64,000 nt of DNA from Amphiura filiformis. Its lineage: Eukaryota > Echinodermata > Ophiuroidea > Amphilepidida > Amphiuridae. Below, piece by piece: positions 23,572-34,860 of the stretch; position 1 is the first letter of the stretch; each line of letters starts with the position of its first letter. A program made the position numbers and the translations under genes. The stretch is taken from the NCBI RefSeq assembly GCF_039555335.1, contig NC_092628.1, forward strand, positions 68,700,292 to 68,764,291, written 5' to 3'. The notes beneath the pieces are model-generated. The model did not search any database and was not told the origin of the DNA. It was given only the letters and a program-made list of their open reading frames with translations.

Positions 23572-24749
23572 CAGTTAGCAGCCTGGACAACCGATTCTTT
23601 TGTTTGGCAAGGCTCACTCAGTCATTTAATGAGGCAATACAAACGATCGAATTTGGTGTTGAAATGAGCTAAATTTTTAGTTACACCTTTTCGATGTAAA
23701 ATTAATTTTCTCGGCCAAATGAAAAGCAATCATTTTCATTTTTTCAGTAAATGTCAGGAAAAATTGTAGTGCTTGATACCGTATTTTTTTTCAAATTCTA
23801 GTGTTAAACTTAGGCGTGAAATTTAGTCATTTAGTGTAAGATTTTCGATTTTGATAGGCTTAAACTCTGTCCACGAGCCTTTTTTTGATTACCCTTTTAG
23901 CTTTTCAAAGTAAGATAGTTCGCTAATGAAGGATTTTTCCCAACTTTCTAACGCACTAGTTTTGTCAGAATTTGCGTTTTCATTTCACCATTTTAACTGC
24001 CGGCTGACCATTTTTCAAAATCAACGAGTGAAATCTAAGGCTAATACTAGCATTGTGTTCGATATTCCTGGGTTTAATAGGAATACCGGCATGGCTACAG
24101 TGTTGCTAGAACTTCAATATAGCAAAGAAATTCCCAGGCCTATAGCGCTCCTACTGATCATGTTTAACCAGAACACTCAAATGGGGATTTGGGCTACCAA
24201 AACGCTGGTCGGGCAATTTGCTTTCAATGGAAAATTGACCTGGATAAACAACAAAGGAAATATCGACTATTTCTACTGGTTGCTCTCGAGATAAAAGTAC
24301 TGAGTTAGACATTTTCGGAGTATGAAGTGAAAAAGGGTATAATAAAAACGGAAATTCTAACAAAACTATAATATATAGACCCACACGATGTGCTTTACAG
24401 AGGTGGGAAATATCTTTCTTTAGCAAACTATATTAGTTTGAGACGCTAAAAATGAATTCGTAAAAAGCTCAAGGGCGTAACTGAAGGCCTATAAAATCAA
24501 AAATATTACACTAAAAGACACAATTTGATGCTTAATTTTAACACCAGGATTTGTAAAAAAATGTATATCCAAGCACCAAGTTTTTAACTGACATTACTGA
24601 AGAAAAAAAAATTGCTTTATATTTGACCGAGAAAATTAATTTCATAGCAAAAAGGTGTATCTCTGAATTGTGCTGATTTTAACATGTATCGATCGACTTT
24701 CAGCGCGACTAAGCATTTCTAAAGAATCGGTTGTCCAGGCTGCTAACTG
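23572..24749. mobile_element. non-autonomous DNA transposon, 1178 bp, TTTA target duplication
   Basis: The ends are CAGTTAGCAGCCTGGACAAC and the exact complement; the perfect match runs about 26 bp and imperfect pairing extends further (for example tttctcggccaaatg against catttgaccgagaaa-type blocks). TTTA directly flanks both sides (23568-23571 and 24750-24753). The interior has a 122-codon open frame (23926-24294) without recognised transposase motifs, so it is probably an internal-deletion derivative. CAG...CTG ends with a 4-bp duplication do not settle the superfamily. Confidence 0.8.
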
Positions 24750-24901
24750 TTTATAGGTCTCCCCAATAACACTTCTAATATAATCTTTTTTAGTGATGGA
24801 ATGTTGTTGAATATTCATGCCCCGAGCCCTCCGTGAGCTGGGGGGACATTTAGAGTGCCAGAGAGGGCCTGTCATCTTGGCACTGAAAAAGTACTGGCTT
24901 C

Positions 24902-24945
24902 GCCCCCTTGTGCTTGGTATGAGTCCCCCTTGTGCTTGGTATGAG
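24902..24945. repeat. 22-bp tandem duplication
   Basis: cccccttgtgcttggtatga plus gt is present twice in a row immediately before a truncated family B element. Confidence 0.75.
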
Positions 24946-24949
24946 TCCT

Positions 24950-25404
24950 TTGATATTTTTTAAATTTTTGATATTTAACAGTTCTCGAAGTAAACTTTCT
25001 AAATCTAATGATACATACTCAAAGTGTATGTAGCTGGGATGAAAAGCCGGCGATCAATTGAAAATCGGACCTTTCATATTGAAGATATACATTTTTCCCC
25101 CAAAGACCTATTTTTTTGTGTTTTTGGGAAAAATCTTCAATACGAATTGATCATCGGCTTTTCATCCAAGCTATATACACCGTACATATCAGTAGATTTA
25201 TTAAGTTAACTTTGAGGACTGGTAAATATCAAAAATATCAATTTTTAATCATTTGCCATAAAATGTGTATTATATCGTGAATTTCAAAAAAATTATTTGA
25301 TATCAGAAGGACATTTTTCGTAATCAGAATACAATTCGATATTTCTGATGTGCTCTCATGTCCCACAAAAAATACTGTGCAAACGTTCATACCCCACCCC
25401 TTAA
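24950..25404. mobile_element. family B MITE (copy 4), left end truncated
   Basis: The family B sequence begins inside the left arm (tttttgatatttaacagttc) and runs to the normal right end, accccaccccttaa. The outer part of the left arm is missing and is replaced by the tandem ccccttgtgcttgg block. Confidence 0.85.
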
Positions 25405-27728
25405 GCATACCCATGCACTCACATTGTGAGCAAATGCTTATCCATGCATGAGCATATCTGCAAGAATGGAACAAGATCATGTAAAAATTTGACAAATATC
25501 AGAACACCATTGACATATTTGAAGACAAACCAAGTTTTTGAGGGCTTTTTTAGTTCAACATTATGTGGGCTTTAATTTAGTATTTATTTGAATGTATAAA
25601 TAAGCAGAAAAAATGGGTCTTTACAGACAAAACATTAAATATGGGAAAGTTTTGGGTGTGAGTGGGTGAAGTAGGCCTAATGTGCAGACATACATACCAC
25701 ATGATTCAGCAAATCTCACAGACATGTATTCAACTGTCAGAAACAAATATTGGATTGAGACAAATGGCATCACTCTGTAACTTTATGAATATAGCTTCTC
25801 ATATATTATTATCATTTTTTATATATTTTGTTTTTGTGCAATTGTGAGCTACTCATACACATGTATGTAGGGTAGGGCCCTACAAGAACATGGCAAAATT
25901 TGCTTTTTGAGATTTTGATAATACAGTAGGCCTAGACAGATTTATACTGTCACAGCCATTAGCACCAATCCAGCTTGAAATGTGTGTGGGGGGGGGGGGG
26001 CATGCTTCAAAATACTTTTTGATTACAAGGGCTATTTGTGACATATGATTCCATGAAAAATAGCCCTCATGTATGTATTTTCCAAGGGGGCTATTTTGGG
26101 AAAATTGGGGGCGAATCACCTTTAGCCTGTGTATTTTGATCCCTGGGGGCAGTCGGTCTGAATTGTCAAAAAGTGGCTGAAAAGTTATGTCCCCTTGTCC
26201 TCAAATCACCGAAGGTTTACCTTAGTTGGGTCCTTTTAAAAACAAATTTCACTCATAAAAGAGGACTCTCAATGAAAAGAACAAAAAAAAAAGTGGGTCA
26301 CAGCTGTTAGTAGTAGAGCATGCTAAAATTGAGGTATGAAGAGTCAATAATTGTTAACATAACTTTGAATAATGTTGAACATTCTGTTAAACATTCAACA
26401 AGTTGTAACTGGTTCCTGGGAACTGGTTTAACGTGTATGTGTATTTATAACAACGGAAGTACAGCCATCCTGTGAAGGAATCGCTTCAATTTTTCTCATG
26501 CAATGGTTCACCAATACCAAAAGTGCACTGCAAATAAATAAGGCATTAAACCCTGCTGTATTCATAATTATTTGATTCAACATACAATATTTGCTGCAAC
26601 ATGATATGTCTTCGTTATTTAATCTATTCCCATTCTATTTCCAGTCATGTTTAACCTCTCCAACAAATGATTGAGGACGTAAAATCGTTAATAATATTTC
26701 CACCAGACATCAAATATAATTGACTTTCCGTCAACAAGCATTCGTTAGAAGATAAAAATGAATTGAAATAGATTGTATAATGAATATTTGTTGAAAACTT
26801 AGAGTATATAATGGCCCTTATTTTCCAGGGACCATAATTTAAAAACAATAAGCCACCAAGGTAGACAGAAGGGAATTTCCCTTTGTACCTGGTCAGCTCA
26901 AGGTCATTAGCCTGTTTAAGCATTGACATCATTTTGTATGCGTTTCTTGGTATCAGATTCAGTTGACCACTTCTTCCTTGTTTTTATGTGTAACCAGCCT
27001 TGTGATAACCTATATCTTGGGGGACCCAGAGTGAAAGGTTTTTTCCATGTAGTTAAAATAAATATTTTTTATGGCCAGAAAGACATAACCTGTACGAGGC
27101 CTTCCTATCAAGAATTTGATGGAGCTTTCATTTTTACACTCCTGGACTTGTCTACATGTAGGAGCTCAAAAAGGACATTATCAGCATCAAAATCACAGGA
27201 ACGAGAAAGAACAAGGAGCTCAATAAATAACTCTCTTCAAATAGGGTTAGGAGCAAGTCGAGGAGCTCCGGAGTGATTGAGCTCCTAAATATTAAAGGTC
27301 TGCAAGTGTATCCTACGTTGCGTACCTAGAGTGAATGATATTTTACATACAGTTTAAATGTATTATGGGGTTATCATAATGTGTATAATACATTTTATCA
27401 AGATAAATGCTATTAAAATATGTTACTTTCAGTGATAAAATGATATTTTAACTAGTAGTAATAGATAAGGTAGTTTGGTTTTCTTCAATAATCAATATTT
27501 GACATTTTAAAGAATTTCCTATCAAGAAAAGTAAATATTTTGGCTTGCCACTGGCTCATTTATTATCATAGTTCATCAGGATTCAAATTGGATCCTTTAA
27601 AAGCAATTATAATGGACATTTTATGGAAATTGCATCTTGTGCAAAAATGGCTTCTCTTGATATCTCAAGTTCCTTGTGAAAACTAGTCAACCCAAAATGA
27701 ACCCTTTGCACTGTAATCTTTCTTACAG
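25405..27728. other. non-coding upstream region of the PH/PDZ gene
   Basis: Probably the promoter side or a 5' intron of the downstream gene, because its first coding exon starts after a splice acceptor. No untranslated exon could be placed. A G-run lies at 25987-26000. 26206-26278 shares a diverged repeat with 28880-28958 (tgggtccttttaaaaacaaa against tgggtccttttaaaaatgaa). Confidence 0.45.
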
Positions 27729-27749
27729 GAAGAACTCAAGTAAATCAAG

Positions 27750-27860
27750 ATGAGTGAATCAGCGTCAGCGTTGATGCAGAAGAACAGCGAAGAAACAGTT
27801 TACAGCGGCTACCTTGTGAGAGGAGAGGAACGCAAACAAGGAACACAAGTTGCTTTCAAG
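27750..27860 (+). CDS. PH/PDZ scaffold protein, coding exon 1
   Basis: First of ten coding exons of a 678-residue protein; all junctions are GT/AG and in phase (exon lengths 111, 251, 190, 214, 661, 105, 142, 99, 144 and 120 bp). It starts MSESASALMQKNSEETVYSG; residues 17-37 (VYSGYLVRGEE...) are the first strand of the PH domain. A splice acceptor (tttcttacag) at 27728 places 21 bp of 5' UTR in the same exon, so an upstream non-coding exon exists. The donor AAG|GTAAGG is at 27861. As a whole the protein is N-terminal PH, then about 340 residues of Pro/Ser-rich linker with tyrosine motifs, then two PDZ-like domains. This suggests a membrane-proximal signalling scaffold. No symbol is assigned because I cannot name the orthologue. 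Confidence 0.88.
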
Positions 27861-27876
27861 GTAAGGTTCTTGCAAA

Positions 27877-28558
27877 CCCAGCACACACAAAACGTTTTCG
27901 ACATCATTCGCAAAAGGTTACCAGAAAACGTTTAAATGTCGGGTTATATAAAGGGTATATTAAGAGTATAAAACGTTTTCATAACCTTAAAAAACATTTT
28001 TTGATAATCTACTGCTCAGCAAACAAATATGTTTTACAGAAAACGTTTAAATGTCGGGTTATATAAAGGGTATAAAAACGTTTTAATAACATTCCAAAAA
28101 CATTCTTGAAAACTTGATACAAAACATTCAAAACAGAATGTTATTTTGGGGTGGAAAAAATATTTTGCGAAAAATGTTTGCCCAAAATATTTTCAATAAC
28201 GTTTTAAAAACGTTTTCATGACCTTTATATAACCCGACATTTAAATGTTATTAAAAGGTTTTGAAAAAACATTTTAAGAACATTTCTGTGTTTGCTGGGT
28301 TCAAATATTTTAACATAATGTTATTTAAGTATTGACACAACATTTGGCAAAAATGTTTGCAAAAACAGTTTACAATAACATTTTTTGAAAACATTTAAAA
28401 ATATTGTTGTAGTGTGTTTTCATACAAAACGTTATAAAACGTTATCATGACCTTTATATAACCCGACATTTTAATGTTTTTAAAACGTTTTTACCTAAAT
28501 CAAAAGCCAAAATATAACTTATTTAAAATGTTTTTAAAACGTTTTTGTGTTTGCTGGG
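27877..28558. mobile_element. inverted-repeat element family K in intron 1 of the PH/PDZ gene
   Basis: The left end CCCAGCACACACAAAACGTT and the right end (other strand CCCAGCAAACACAAAAACGT) are near-complementary. The interior repeats aaaacgttt and a tatataaagg/cctttatata block with cccgacattt in both orientations. An internal gtgtttgctggg at about 28288-28299 looks like another right terminus, so two copies or an internal duplication are merged. It begins only 16 bp after the exon 1 donor. Confidence 0.7.
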
Positions 28559-28582
28559 AAGCCTACTCAATTGATGCATGAT

Positions 28583-28766
28583 CAGGCTTTTTTTCCCAAA
28601 ATTTGGACCTTTTTGGACTGGGGTGGATTTGGACATTTTTGGACAAAAAGGCATAAAAAAGCTCTATTTTTATGGGACTTTTGGGTCAAAAAAGGGGACT
28701 TTTTGGGCCTTTGGCATTTTTTTTTTTTTTTTTTGGGGGTGCATCGCACCCCTGGCTACGGGCCTG
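28583..28766. mobile_element. hAT-type MITE with 8-bp target duplication TGCATGAT
   Basis: The element starts CAGGCTTTTTTT and ends GGCTACGGGCCTG. TGCATGAT is present at 28575-28582 and again at 28767-28774. CAG...CTG ends with an 8-bp duplication are typical of hAT elements. Short (184 bp) and non-coding, with a poly-T tract of about 20. Confidence 0.75.
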
Positions 28767-28783
28767 TGCATGATACATGTACA

Positions 28784-28958
28784 CAGGCTCGTAGTCAGAA
28801 TTTTTCAGGTCGGGTGACGTGAATGACTTCCAAAATGTGCAGCTTTTTTGGAACAAAATCTGCTTGAATCTAAAATTTGGACTTAAATCACCAAAAATGG
28901 ACCTCACTTGGGTCCTTTTAAAAATGAATTTCACTCACAAAAATGGAGCCTCAATGTG
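28784..28958. repeat. fragment of a dispersed repeat (CAGGCTCGTAG end)
   Basis: Begins acaggctcgtagtcagaatt, similar to the CAGGCCCGTAGCCAG terminus of the hAT-like element at 33270. The later part (28880-28958) matches 26206-26278. The right boundary is not clear. Confidence 0.5.
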
Positions 28959-29170
28959 AAATTTTCTTCAAAATTAGGACATTTTCGGCACACTTTGACA
29001 TGACATGTTCACAAAAAGGTTAGATCGGGGTGCTGTAGTCACACTCCTTGGCTCACTGCTCCGTCGGTATAAAGATAAACAGGGATGGGCCGCTTTTTTG
29101 CAAGAAATCCCAAAACATGGGTCCCGATTTGCAAGGTACCTCGCCAAGAAGCAAACAATTGGTTGCACAA

Positions 29171-29657
29171 GAGTGCACACCAGTAAATAGCTCCCATTGA
29201 CTTTCTGTACAAACAGGGCCCAGGAAAACGTCATTTTCTTGACTCCAGAGCGACTCAGTTCTTCAAAACTTACCTTTTCTGCAAGTCAAAGGTCAGATGA
29301 AGTCATCTATTGTAGAAATTATATACGGAGTCCAGCATTTTTTTCCAGAAAAAAGCCGACTAGATCACCCTATAGCCCATACAGCGTACGCCACCTTACA
29401 AATAGCTTGGTGTTTCTGAAATGTAACACATTTTGAAAGTTTAGCCAAATTGTAATAAAAAGTCAGATCCTGCTCATTTTTTTTTTTTTTTCTATTTCCC
29501 AGGCCTAAATGAGGATTAAATATGAATCAGGGCCTAATAGTTGGGTTTTAAGCCTTTTCTGATGGATTTAATTTAGTCGTATTGCACGAATCCTCGTTTT
29601 AAACACTGATTTTTTTTTCTCTGGGTGTAGGAGACTTGTATTTACTGGTGTGCACTC
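29171..29657. mobile_element. family C element, copy 1 (GAGTGCACACCAG ends)
   Basis: Starts GAGTGCACACCAGTAAATA and ends with the exact complement tatttactggtgtgcactc. Nearly identical to 30711-31198: visible differences are one T in a T-run, a 2-bp gap in cagcgtacgcc, a poly-T replacement of ttcacagaca, and a few bases near the right end. No transposase. No clear target duplication on this copy. Confidence 0.85.
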
Positions 29658-29931
29658 TAAAGAATTTTTATGTTTTTATGTTTATTTAGTAAATCATAAA
29701 TTTGGACATTGGTAAACTTAATTAGACTGGTTTCTTTCAGTTTGAAGGGGTTTTTACTAGGCAAATCAGCTAATTGACATGGTACTATTTTTAGAATATT
29801 TTGCTATCTACTGCTGATAGCAATGACAAAAATTCTAATTTCATAATTTCCCATTTTAATCTCTCTAAATAAGAGCAAGCAAACATGAAGATAAGCAAAT
29901 TGCAAAAGCAAATGAGGAGAAAATACATGGA

Positions 29932-30172
29932 CAGTGGTGTAGCATCATAGGGGTGGGGTGGGGGGGGGTTTGCAGGGGTGTGTGGGGGGGGGGTGAAAGG
30001 GCATAATGTCCCCTGTCAATCGATTTAAAATTTTGAAAATCCCTGAGGAAAATTGCAGAAAAGGTGCTTGGATGCCCCTAGGGCCTGGTGATGCTCCCTT
30101 CCCTCCCTCCATCCCCCCATAGTGGTCTGTGCCACCCCCCCCACCCCCAGGATATCTCATGCTACACCACTG
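29932..30172. mobile_element. hAT-type MITE with 8-bp target duplication (7/8)
   Basis: Termini CAGTGGTGTAGCAT and ATGCTACACCACTG are perfect complements. Flanks are TACATGGA on the left and TACATGGC on the right. The interior is G/C-run rich (gggggggg and ccccccc), which yields Gly/Pro-rich spurious ORFs. Confidence 0.78.
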
Positions 30173-30710
30173 TACATGGCTAGGAACTATATAACATAAG
30201 CCCTGGGAGTAGAGCCTGGGTACGATGAAAATTAGCTTGCCTAAAACATGTTAAAATGGTCAGTGTAATTTTTAAGCTTACCAACATTCTGTCCAATGCA
30301 GGTTCCATTCAGCCAATCACAGCCTTCTAAATGCATGCTCGAACCATGGTGGGAATGCTTTTCTTAAGCTTTTGCAGTTCTATATGATAGAGAATGACAG
30401 CAGTGCCAAATTTGGAAGTCTCGCGATGCACAGTGATGCATGATCATGCATCGTCTTACAATGCTATGTTAGTGATCTGACTGATCCGAGTATGCATTTC
30501 CACTGATTTAGGCCTTATTTGTACGCAAATCTTACCTTTATACTCCTTCAATAGTCAAAAATCTGCAGGTAGTTTGCTAAACAAGCTAGAAACCACTTAA
30601 TTGATATGCTATACAGTCATTTGTGGCTTCGCTTTGAAGGATTTTATCGATAACAATTTAAAACTCGAAGGAAAACAATGTGACCGAGGTCAAAAGGTCA
30701 AAATTGTACA

Positions 30711-31198
30711 GAGTGCACACCAGTAAATAGCTCCCATTGACTTTCTGTACAAACAGGGCCCAGGAAAACGTCATTTTCTTGACTCCAGAGCGACTCAGTT
30801 CTTCAAAACTTACCTTTTCTGCAAGTCAAAGGTCAGATGAAGTCATCTATTGTAGAAATTATATACGGAGTCCAGCATTTTTTCCAGAAAAAAGCCGACT
30901 AGATCACCCTATAGCCCATACAGCGTGCACGCCACCTTACAAATAGCTTGGTGTTTCTGAAATGTAACACATTTTGAAAGTTTAGCCAAATTGTAATAAA
31001 AAGTCAGATCCTGCTCATTTTTCACAGACAATCTATTTCCCAGGCCTAAATGAGGATTAAATATGAATCAGGGCCTAATAGTTGGGTTTTAAGCCTTTTC
31101 TGATGGATTTAATTTAGTCGTATTGCACGAATCCTCGTTTTAAACACTGATTTTTTTCTCCCAGGGTGTAGGAGACTTGTATTTACTGGTGTGCACTC
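30711..31198. mobile_element. family C element, copy 2
   Basis: Same termini as the copy at 29171-29657 and direct orientation, 1.05 kb downstream in the same intron. ACA on both sides may be a 3-bp target duplication. It ends about 97 bp before exon 2. High identity implies recent activity or a local duplication. Confidence 0.85.
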
Positions 31199-31295
31199 AC
31201 AATTGAATTGTTAAAATGGTCCACTTTTGTTGACAGAATTCATTCTTTTATTTTATTTTATATAACATTAAGATTTTCTTGTTGTTTCTTTTCAG

Positions 31296-31546
31296 GATAG
31301 GAAGAGGTATTATGTTTTGAGATGTCTTGGGTATAAACTCCTCACAATGACTGCTTATAAAGATGAAAAAGACTTTAGAAACTTGGGGAAAAAACACAAA
31401 GTTGCAAATGAGAACAGATTCATGGAAAGTTACAATTCAAGGATCAAAGTTCATAAGTTACAAATGGAAGTGAGGAAACACAAAACTGCTGACATACTGT
31501 GTATTGTGCAGGATAAGCGCCCCCTATATTTGGAAACATCGAGTAG
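31296..31546 (+). CDS. PH/PDZ scaffold protein, coding exon 2 (core of PH domain)
   Basis: Starts DRKRYYVLRCLGYKLLTMTA after cttttcag and includes a basic stretch (LGKKHKVANENRF), then IKVHKLQMEVRKHKTADIL and DKRPLYLETSS. The pattern RYYVL...L..Y.....K...I.L matches strands 2-7 of a PH domain, whose basic loops typically bind phosphoinositides. It ends in phase 2 at TCGAGTAG|GTAAGT. The intron before it (27861-31295) holds several transposons, including two near-identical 488-bp copies. Confidence 0.92.
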
Positions 31547-32060
31547 GTAAGTGTTCTCTCCACATACATTACCCCTCCCCCCATCTACAAAGAGGTATAG
31601 GCCTCCGGGATAGGCCTATGATGAGTCAACAGCAAAACATGTATATACTGATTTCTGGGACTGATTTTTAATAATCAAAATCTCTCTTGGGTCACACCTC
31701 ACAGGCAATATAATATCAATGTCTACCAATGATCAGTTATAACAGTCTTGCATGTACATTACAGCCCTTTTTAAGCGGGTGCGCACCCCCCGGGTATCAA
31801 AAAGAAGAAGATTTCTGTATACGGGCCTGTTGTAGATACATTTTAGGCCAATGAGACAGTGGAAGACCACAGTTTTTTAGTGTGTCCACAATTTTTGGGA
31901 ACAAGTCCATATTTGACCAAGAATGGCAATTAACCACACATTGTGGCAATTCCATGAATTTGATAAACGAGAAAAAAATTAATAAAAATATTACCTATCT
32001 AAAATGCTCTTAACATAAACAAATAAATGGATATAAATCAATCATTCTTATTTCTTTCAG

Positions 32061-32250
32061 ATCTGACTTGGAGTCTTGGTATTCTGCTTTCAACTCTATC
32101 CTCGTGCAACTTGGATGGAAAGAACCCAGCTCATCAGATGACCACCGACCATTTAGTTATCCACAGACCTTAGAGAGATCATCAACAGACCAGGTGAATG
32201 GTGATCGCTATTCAACTCCATCTGCTATTGAGAATGCTTTTGAAGAGGAG
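32061..32250 (+). CDS. PH/PDZ scaffold protein, coding exon 3 (PH C-terminal helix)
   Basis: Begins by completing an Arg codon and then reads SDLESWYSAFNSILVQLGWK, the amphipathic helix with central Trp that closes a PH domain. A polar Ser/Asp-rich segment follows (PSSSDDHRPFSYPQTLERSS). The donor GAG|GTAAAC is at 32251, phase 0. Confidence 0.92.
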
Positions 32251-32995
32251 GTAAACATAATATGTCCAAACCATGAGAAAACTTACTCCTTTGGTAGGGA
32301 TGTTAGATTGATAGGGTAACATTAAGTCAAAAATGGCAAAAGATGGAGAACCCACTCACCCATTTGGCATTGTCATACTAGGGGAAAATTTCAAAGGAAG
32401 GCAAAATTGTTATCAAGGTGTATTTTGGTGCAGTATTTTGAATCAAAGGAGATACCAACATGTCACCCTATTCTCCTGGCAGGTTGATATGCTGTGACCT
32501 GAAAATAGGCATGACTGGGGTCCTAAATGGACTTTTTCGGCAGGAAACTCTCCCTAATCTTAGCTAATGGTCACTGCAGTCACAGATCTCATGTTTCTTC
32601 CTCAAATTTTGCTTGAATTTATGTTGATAATAAAATATTTCTATTTTGAATTTAGTTGAAGTTCGCCTCATAATTATACATAATAATATAGGTCTAATTT
32701 TAAACTTACATTCTGGTATTACAATAACTACTAATACCATTTTGATCATCATTTCCACAATTAATACACCTATAATCCAGTGGGCTTGCGACAACAGTAC
32801 GTGCTCCAGTTTGTTGTGCGCATTGACTCAAAGAACTGGCATGTTTACATGTGTGATCATCAAAGGCAGTACATTTGTACACTACTTGCGAATTAACTGC
32901 AACAAAATGTTGACCTCACTCTCAAGGAAGCCAAATGGACTATAGACTTTACTGTTTTATCACATTTGTATATGAAAAGGCATTAGTTCATTTGT

Positions 32996-33039
32996 TCGTT
33001 CATTCATTCATTCATTCATTCATTCATTCATTCATTCAT
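32996..33039. repeat. (CATT)n microsatellite
   Basis: About ten uninterrupted cattcatt units in intron 3 of the PH/PDZ gene. Confidence 0.95.
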
Positions 33040-33269
33040 CATAATCAACAAAAATGCAGTTCTTCTACTACTGATACATACACAAAACATACATGTTATA
33101 TGTTAAAATTATAATCTAAGTATTGCAAAGATTAGTGTTTTTCGTTGTATTTTGTTTGTTGTTTGCTTACTTGTTTGTTTGCATATTTTTTTGCTTGTAG
33201 CTTCTTTATACATATGCCATGAATTACAACTTAAAACATGTTAAATAAGAATGGGTATATGCCAATAGC

Positions 33270-33549
33270 CAGGCCCGTAGCCAGAGGGGTGCGGTGGGGG
33301 TGATGCACCCCCAAAAATCTGCAAATGTTCTTTGTCTGTAACAAAATAGCCAATTTGGGCCAAAATTATCAAAAATTTTGATAAATATACCACCAATCAT
33401 GAACTTTCGGTTAAATGTGTTAAAAATATGATCCAAAAATCAATTACAGAGGGGATAAATGTCTACTTTTGCTAGAAAGAAAATTTCTCTTGAAAAGGTC
33501 TGCATTTGGAAAATCCGCACCCACACAAAAAATTCTGGTTACAAGCCTG
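33270..33549. mobile_element. hAT-like MITE (CAGGCCCGTAGCCAG end)
   Basis: The left end CAGGCCCGTAGCCAGA and the right end ttctggttacaagcctg are imperfect complements. A clean 8-bp duplication is not visible; the flanks caatag and ctattg happen to be complementary, extending the inverted repeat. The interior has opposed ggtgatgcaccccc-type blocks. Confidence 0.55.
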
Positions 33550-33627
33550 CTATTGAAATTATATACTTGTGTTTTATATTTTCCAGTTAGTTGACCATTG
33601 TATTTAAATGTGTTGCTTCTATTTTAG

Positions 33628-33841
33628 CCTCTACGTTCACCATCTCGAAAATCAGCAGATGTGAGCAAGAGGATATCAAACATCTCCCATGATCTTCCTG
33701 CAACACCACCCAGATCACCAAGTGTCATTAATAGACACAGCTGCAGAAGTATTAGATCAATACCTATTGAACACAATCAGGACGAGACCCATTCACATGA
33801 TTCATCCTTCTGCTGTCAAAGACATCATGTACTAGGAACAG
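33628..33841 (+). CDS. PH/PDZ scaffold protein, coding exon 4 (linker)
   Basis: Acceptor ttctattttag. The translation starts PLRSPSRKSADVSKRISNIS and contains LPATPPRSPSVINRH. Ser-Pro and basic Arg/Lys sites suggest phosphorylation or 14-3-3 docking; no folded domain is seen. A Cys/His-containing end (SSFCCQRHHVLG) has no recognised motif. Ends phase 1 at ACAG|GTTAGT. Confidence 0.88.
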
Positions 33842-33906
33842 GTTAGTACAGACATACATGTAGAGGTACAACAAAATGTAGTGCCCTTGTGTATGTTGGG
33901 GGGTGA

Positions 33907-34133
33907 CAGGGGCAGATCCAGGAATTTTTGATAGAGGGTGCGACTTTTGAAAAACGAAGAAAAAATGGTGTTAAGGGGGTTACCCCCTCGAAAAGTCAAC
34001 GGTTTTGGCCCATTGTTTGCTGTTCATGGCCGAATTTGTTCATCTTTTAAAATTTCTTTTAACCGGCGCCCTTTGCTAGGCAAAAAATAGAGGGGGCGCG
34101 CGCCGGCCGCGCCCCCCCCTAAATCCGCCCCTG
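33907..34133. mobile_element. hAT-like MITE (CAGGGGCAGATCCAGG end)
   Basis: Termini CAGGGGCAGATCCAGG and ctaaatccgcccctg are complementary with mismatches. GGTGA flanks each side, possibly remains of a target duplication. GC-rich right half (gcgcgcgccggccgcgcccc). Confidence 0.65.
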
Positions 34134-34860
34134 GGTGAGGAGTGAATGTAGGGATATAGAAAGTGATTTCTCTATTTCTTTTATCACCCACATAATCATA
34201 GGTTCTACCTGCAAAGTGTGTGCTATGTGTGAAAAAGCATGCTTAAATTATTGCGTATGCGTTGCAAAAGCCTCCTGGAGCATTACTAGAAAAGTGCGAG
34301 AAACAAAAAAAATGCACATTTTGCGTGTGTGGTTGTAAGGAGAACCTGGTTTTGGTAGCAAGATGGCGGATCCATGCGAAGGGAGAATAGTCATTCCTAT
34401 ACTTTGTTCAGATTATAATTGACAGATTCTCTTTTTGTTACTACGCACATCAATAAAGTCCCCACAAATTTGCATAAGCACGACCTATTGCAATTAGCAA
34501 TAGGTTCTGTTCCCAACTGCGGCATGCCATTCCATTCTATATTAATATACAATGTTATGAGTCTTATTTTTTCCACCAATTATAAGGTGAACAAAATAAA
34601 GCAGCGGAGCTCCCCACTTTCTGCATCCCTGGGGTCCTAAACTGTGTCCACATTTGGAGGCGAACACCCGTATATGGTGTGTATCCTTTGTGTATTTGAA
34701 AAGAGAAGCTAGTGGACTATAATAGTCATAGGGCCATCTCCATTAACTTCTTATAAACCATGAGCTCCTTTGTGAAAATTGGATTCCATTCATCAGTATC
34801 ATAATATTTTTAGTAAATTGCTCAGTATTTAATGTTCTATATGTATTTTCACTCACACAG

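Noticed and set aside
29171..31198. LTR retrotransposon with 488-bp LTRs
   Set aside because: The repeats have their own inverted termini and do not start TG/end CA, and the 1.05-kb interval holds no primer-binding site or coding sequence; kept as two MITE-like copies.
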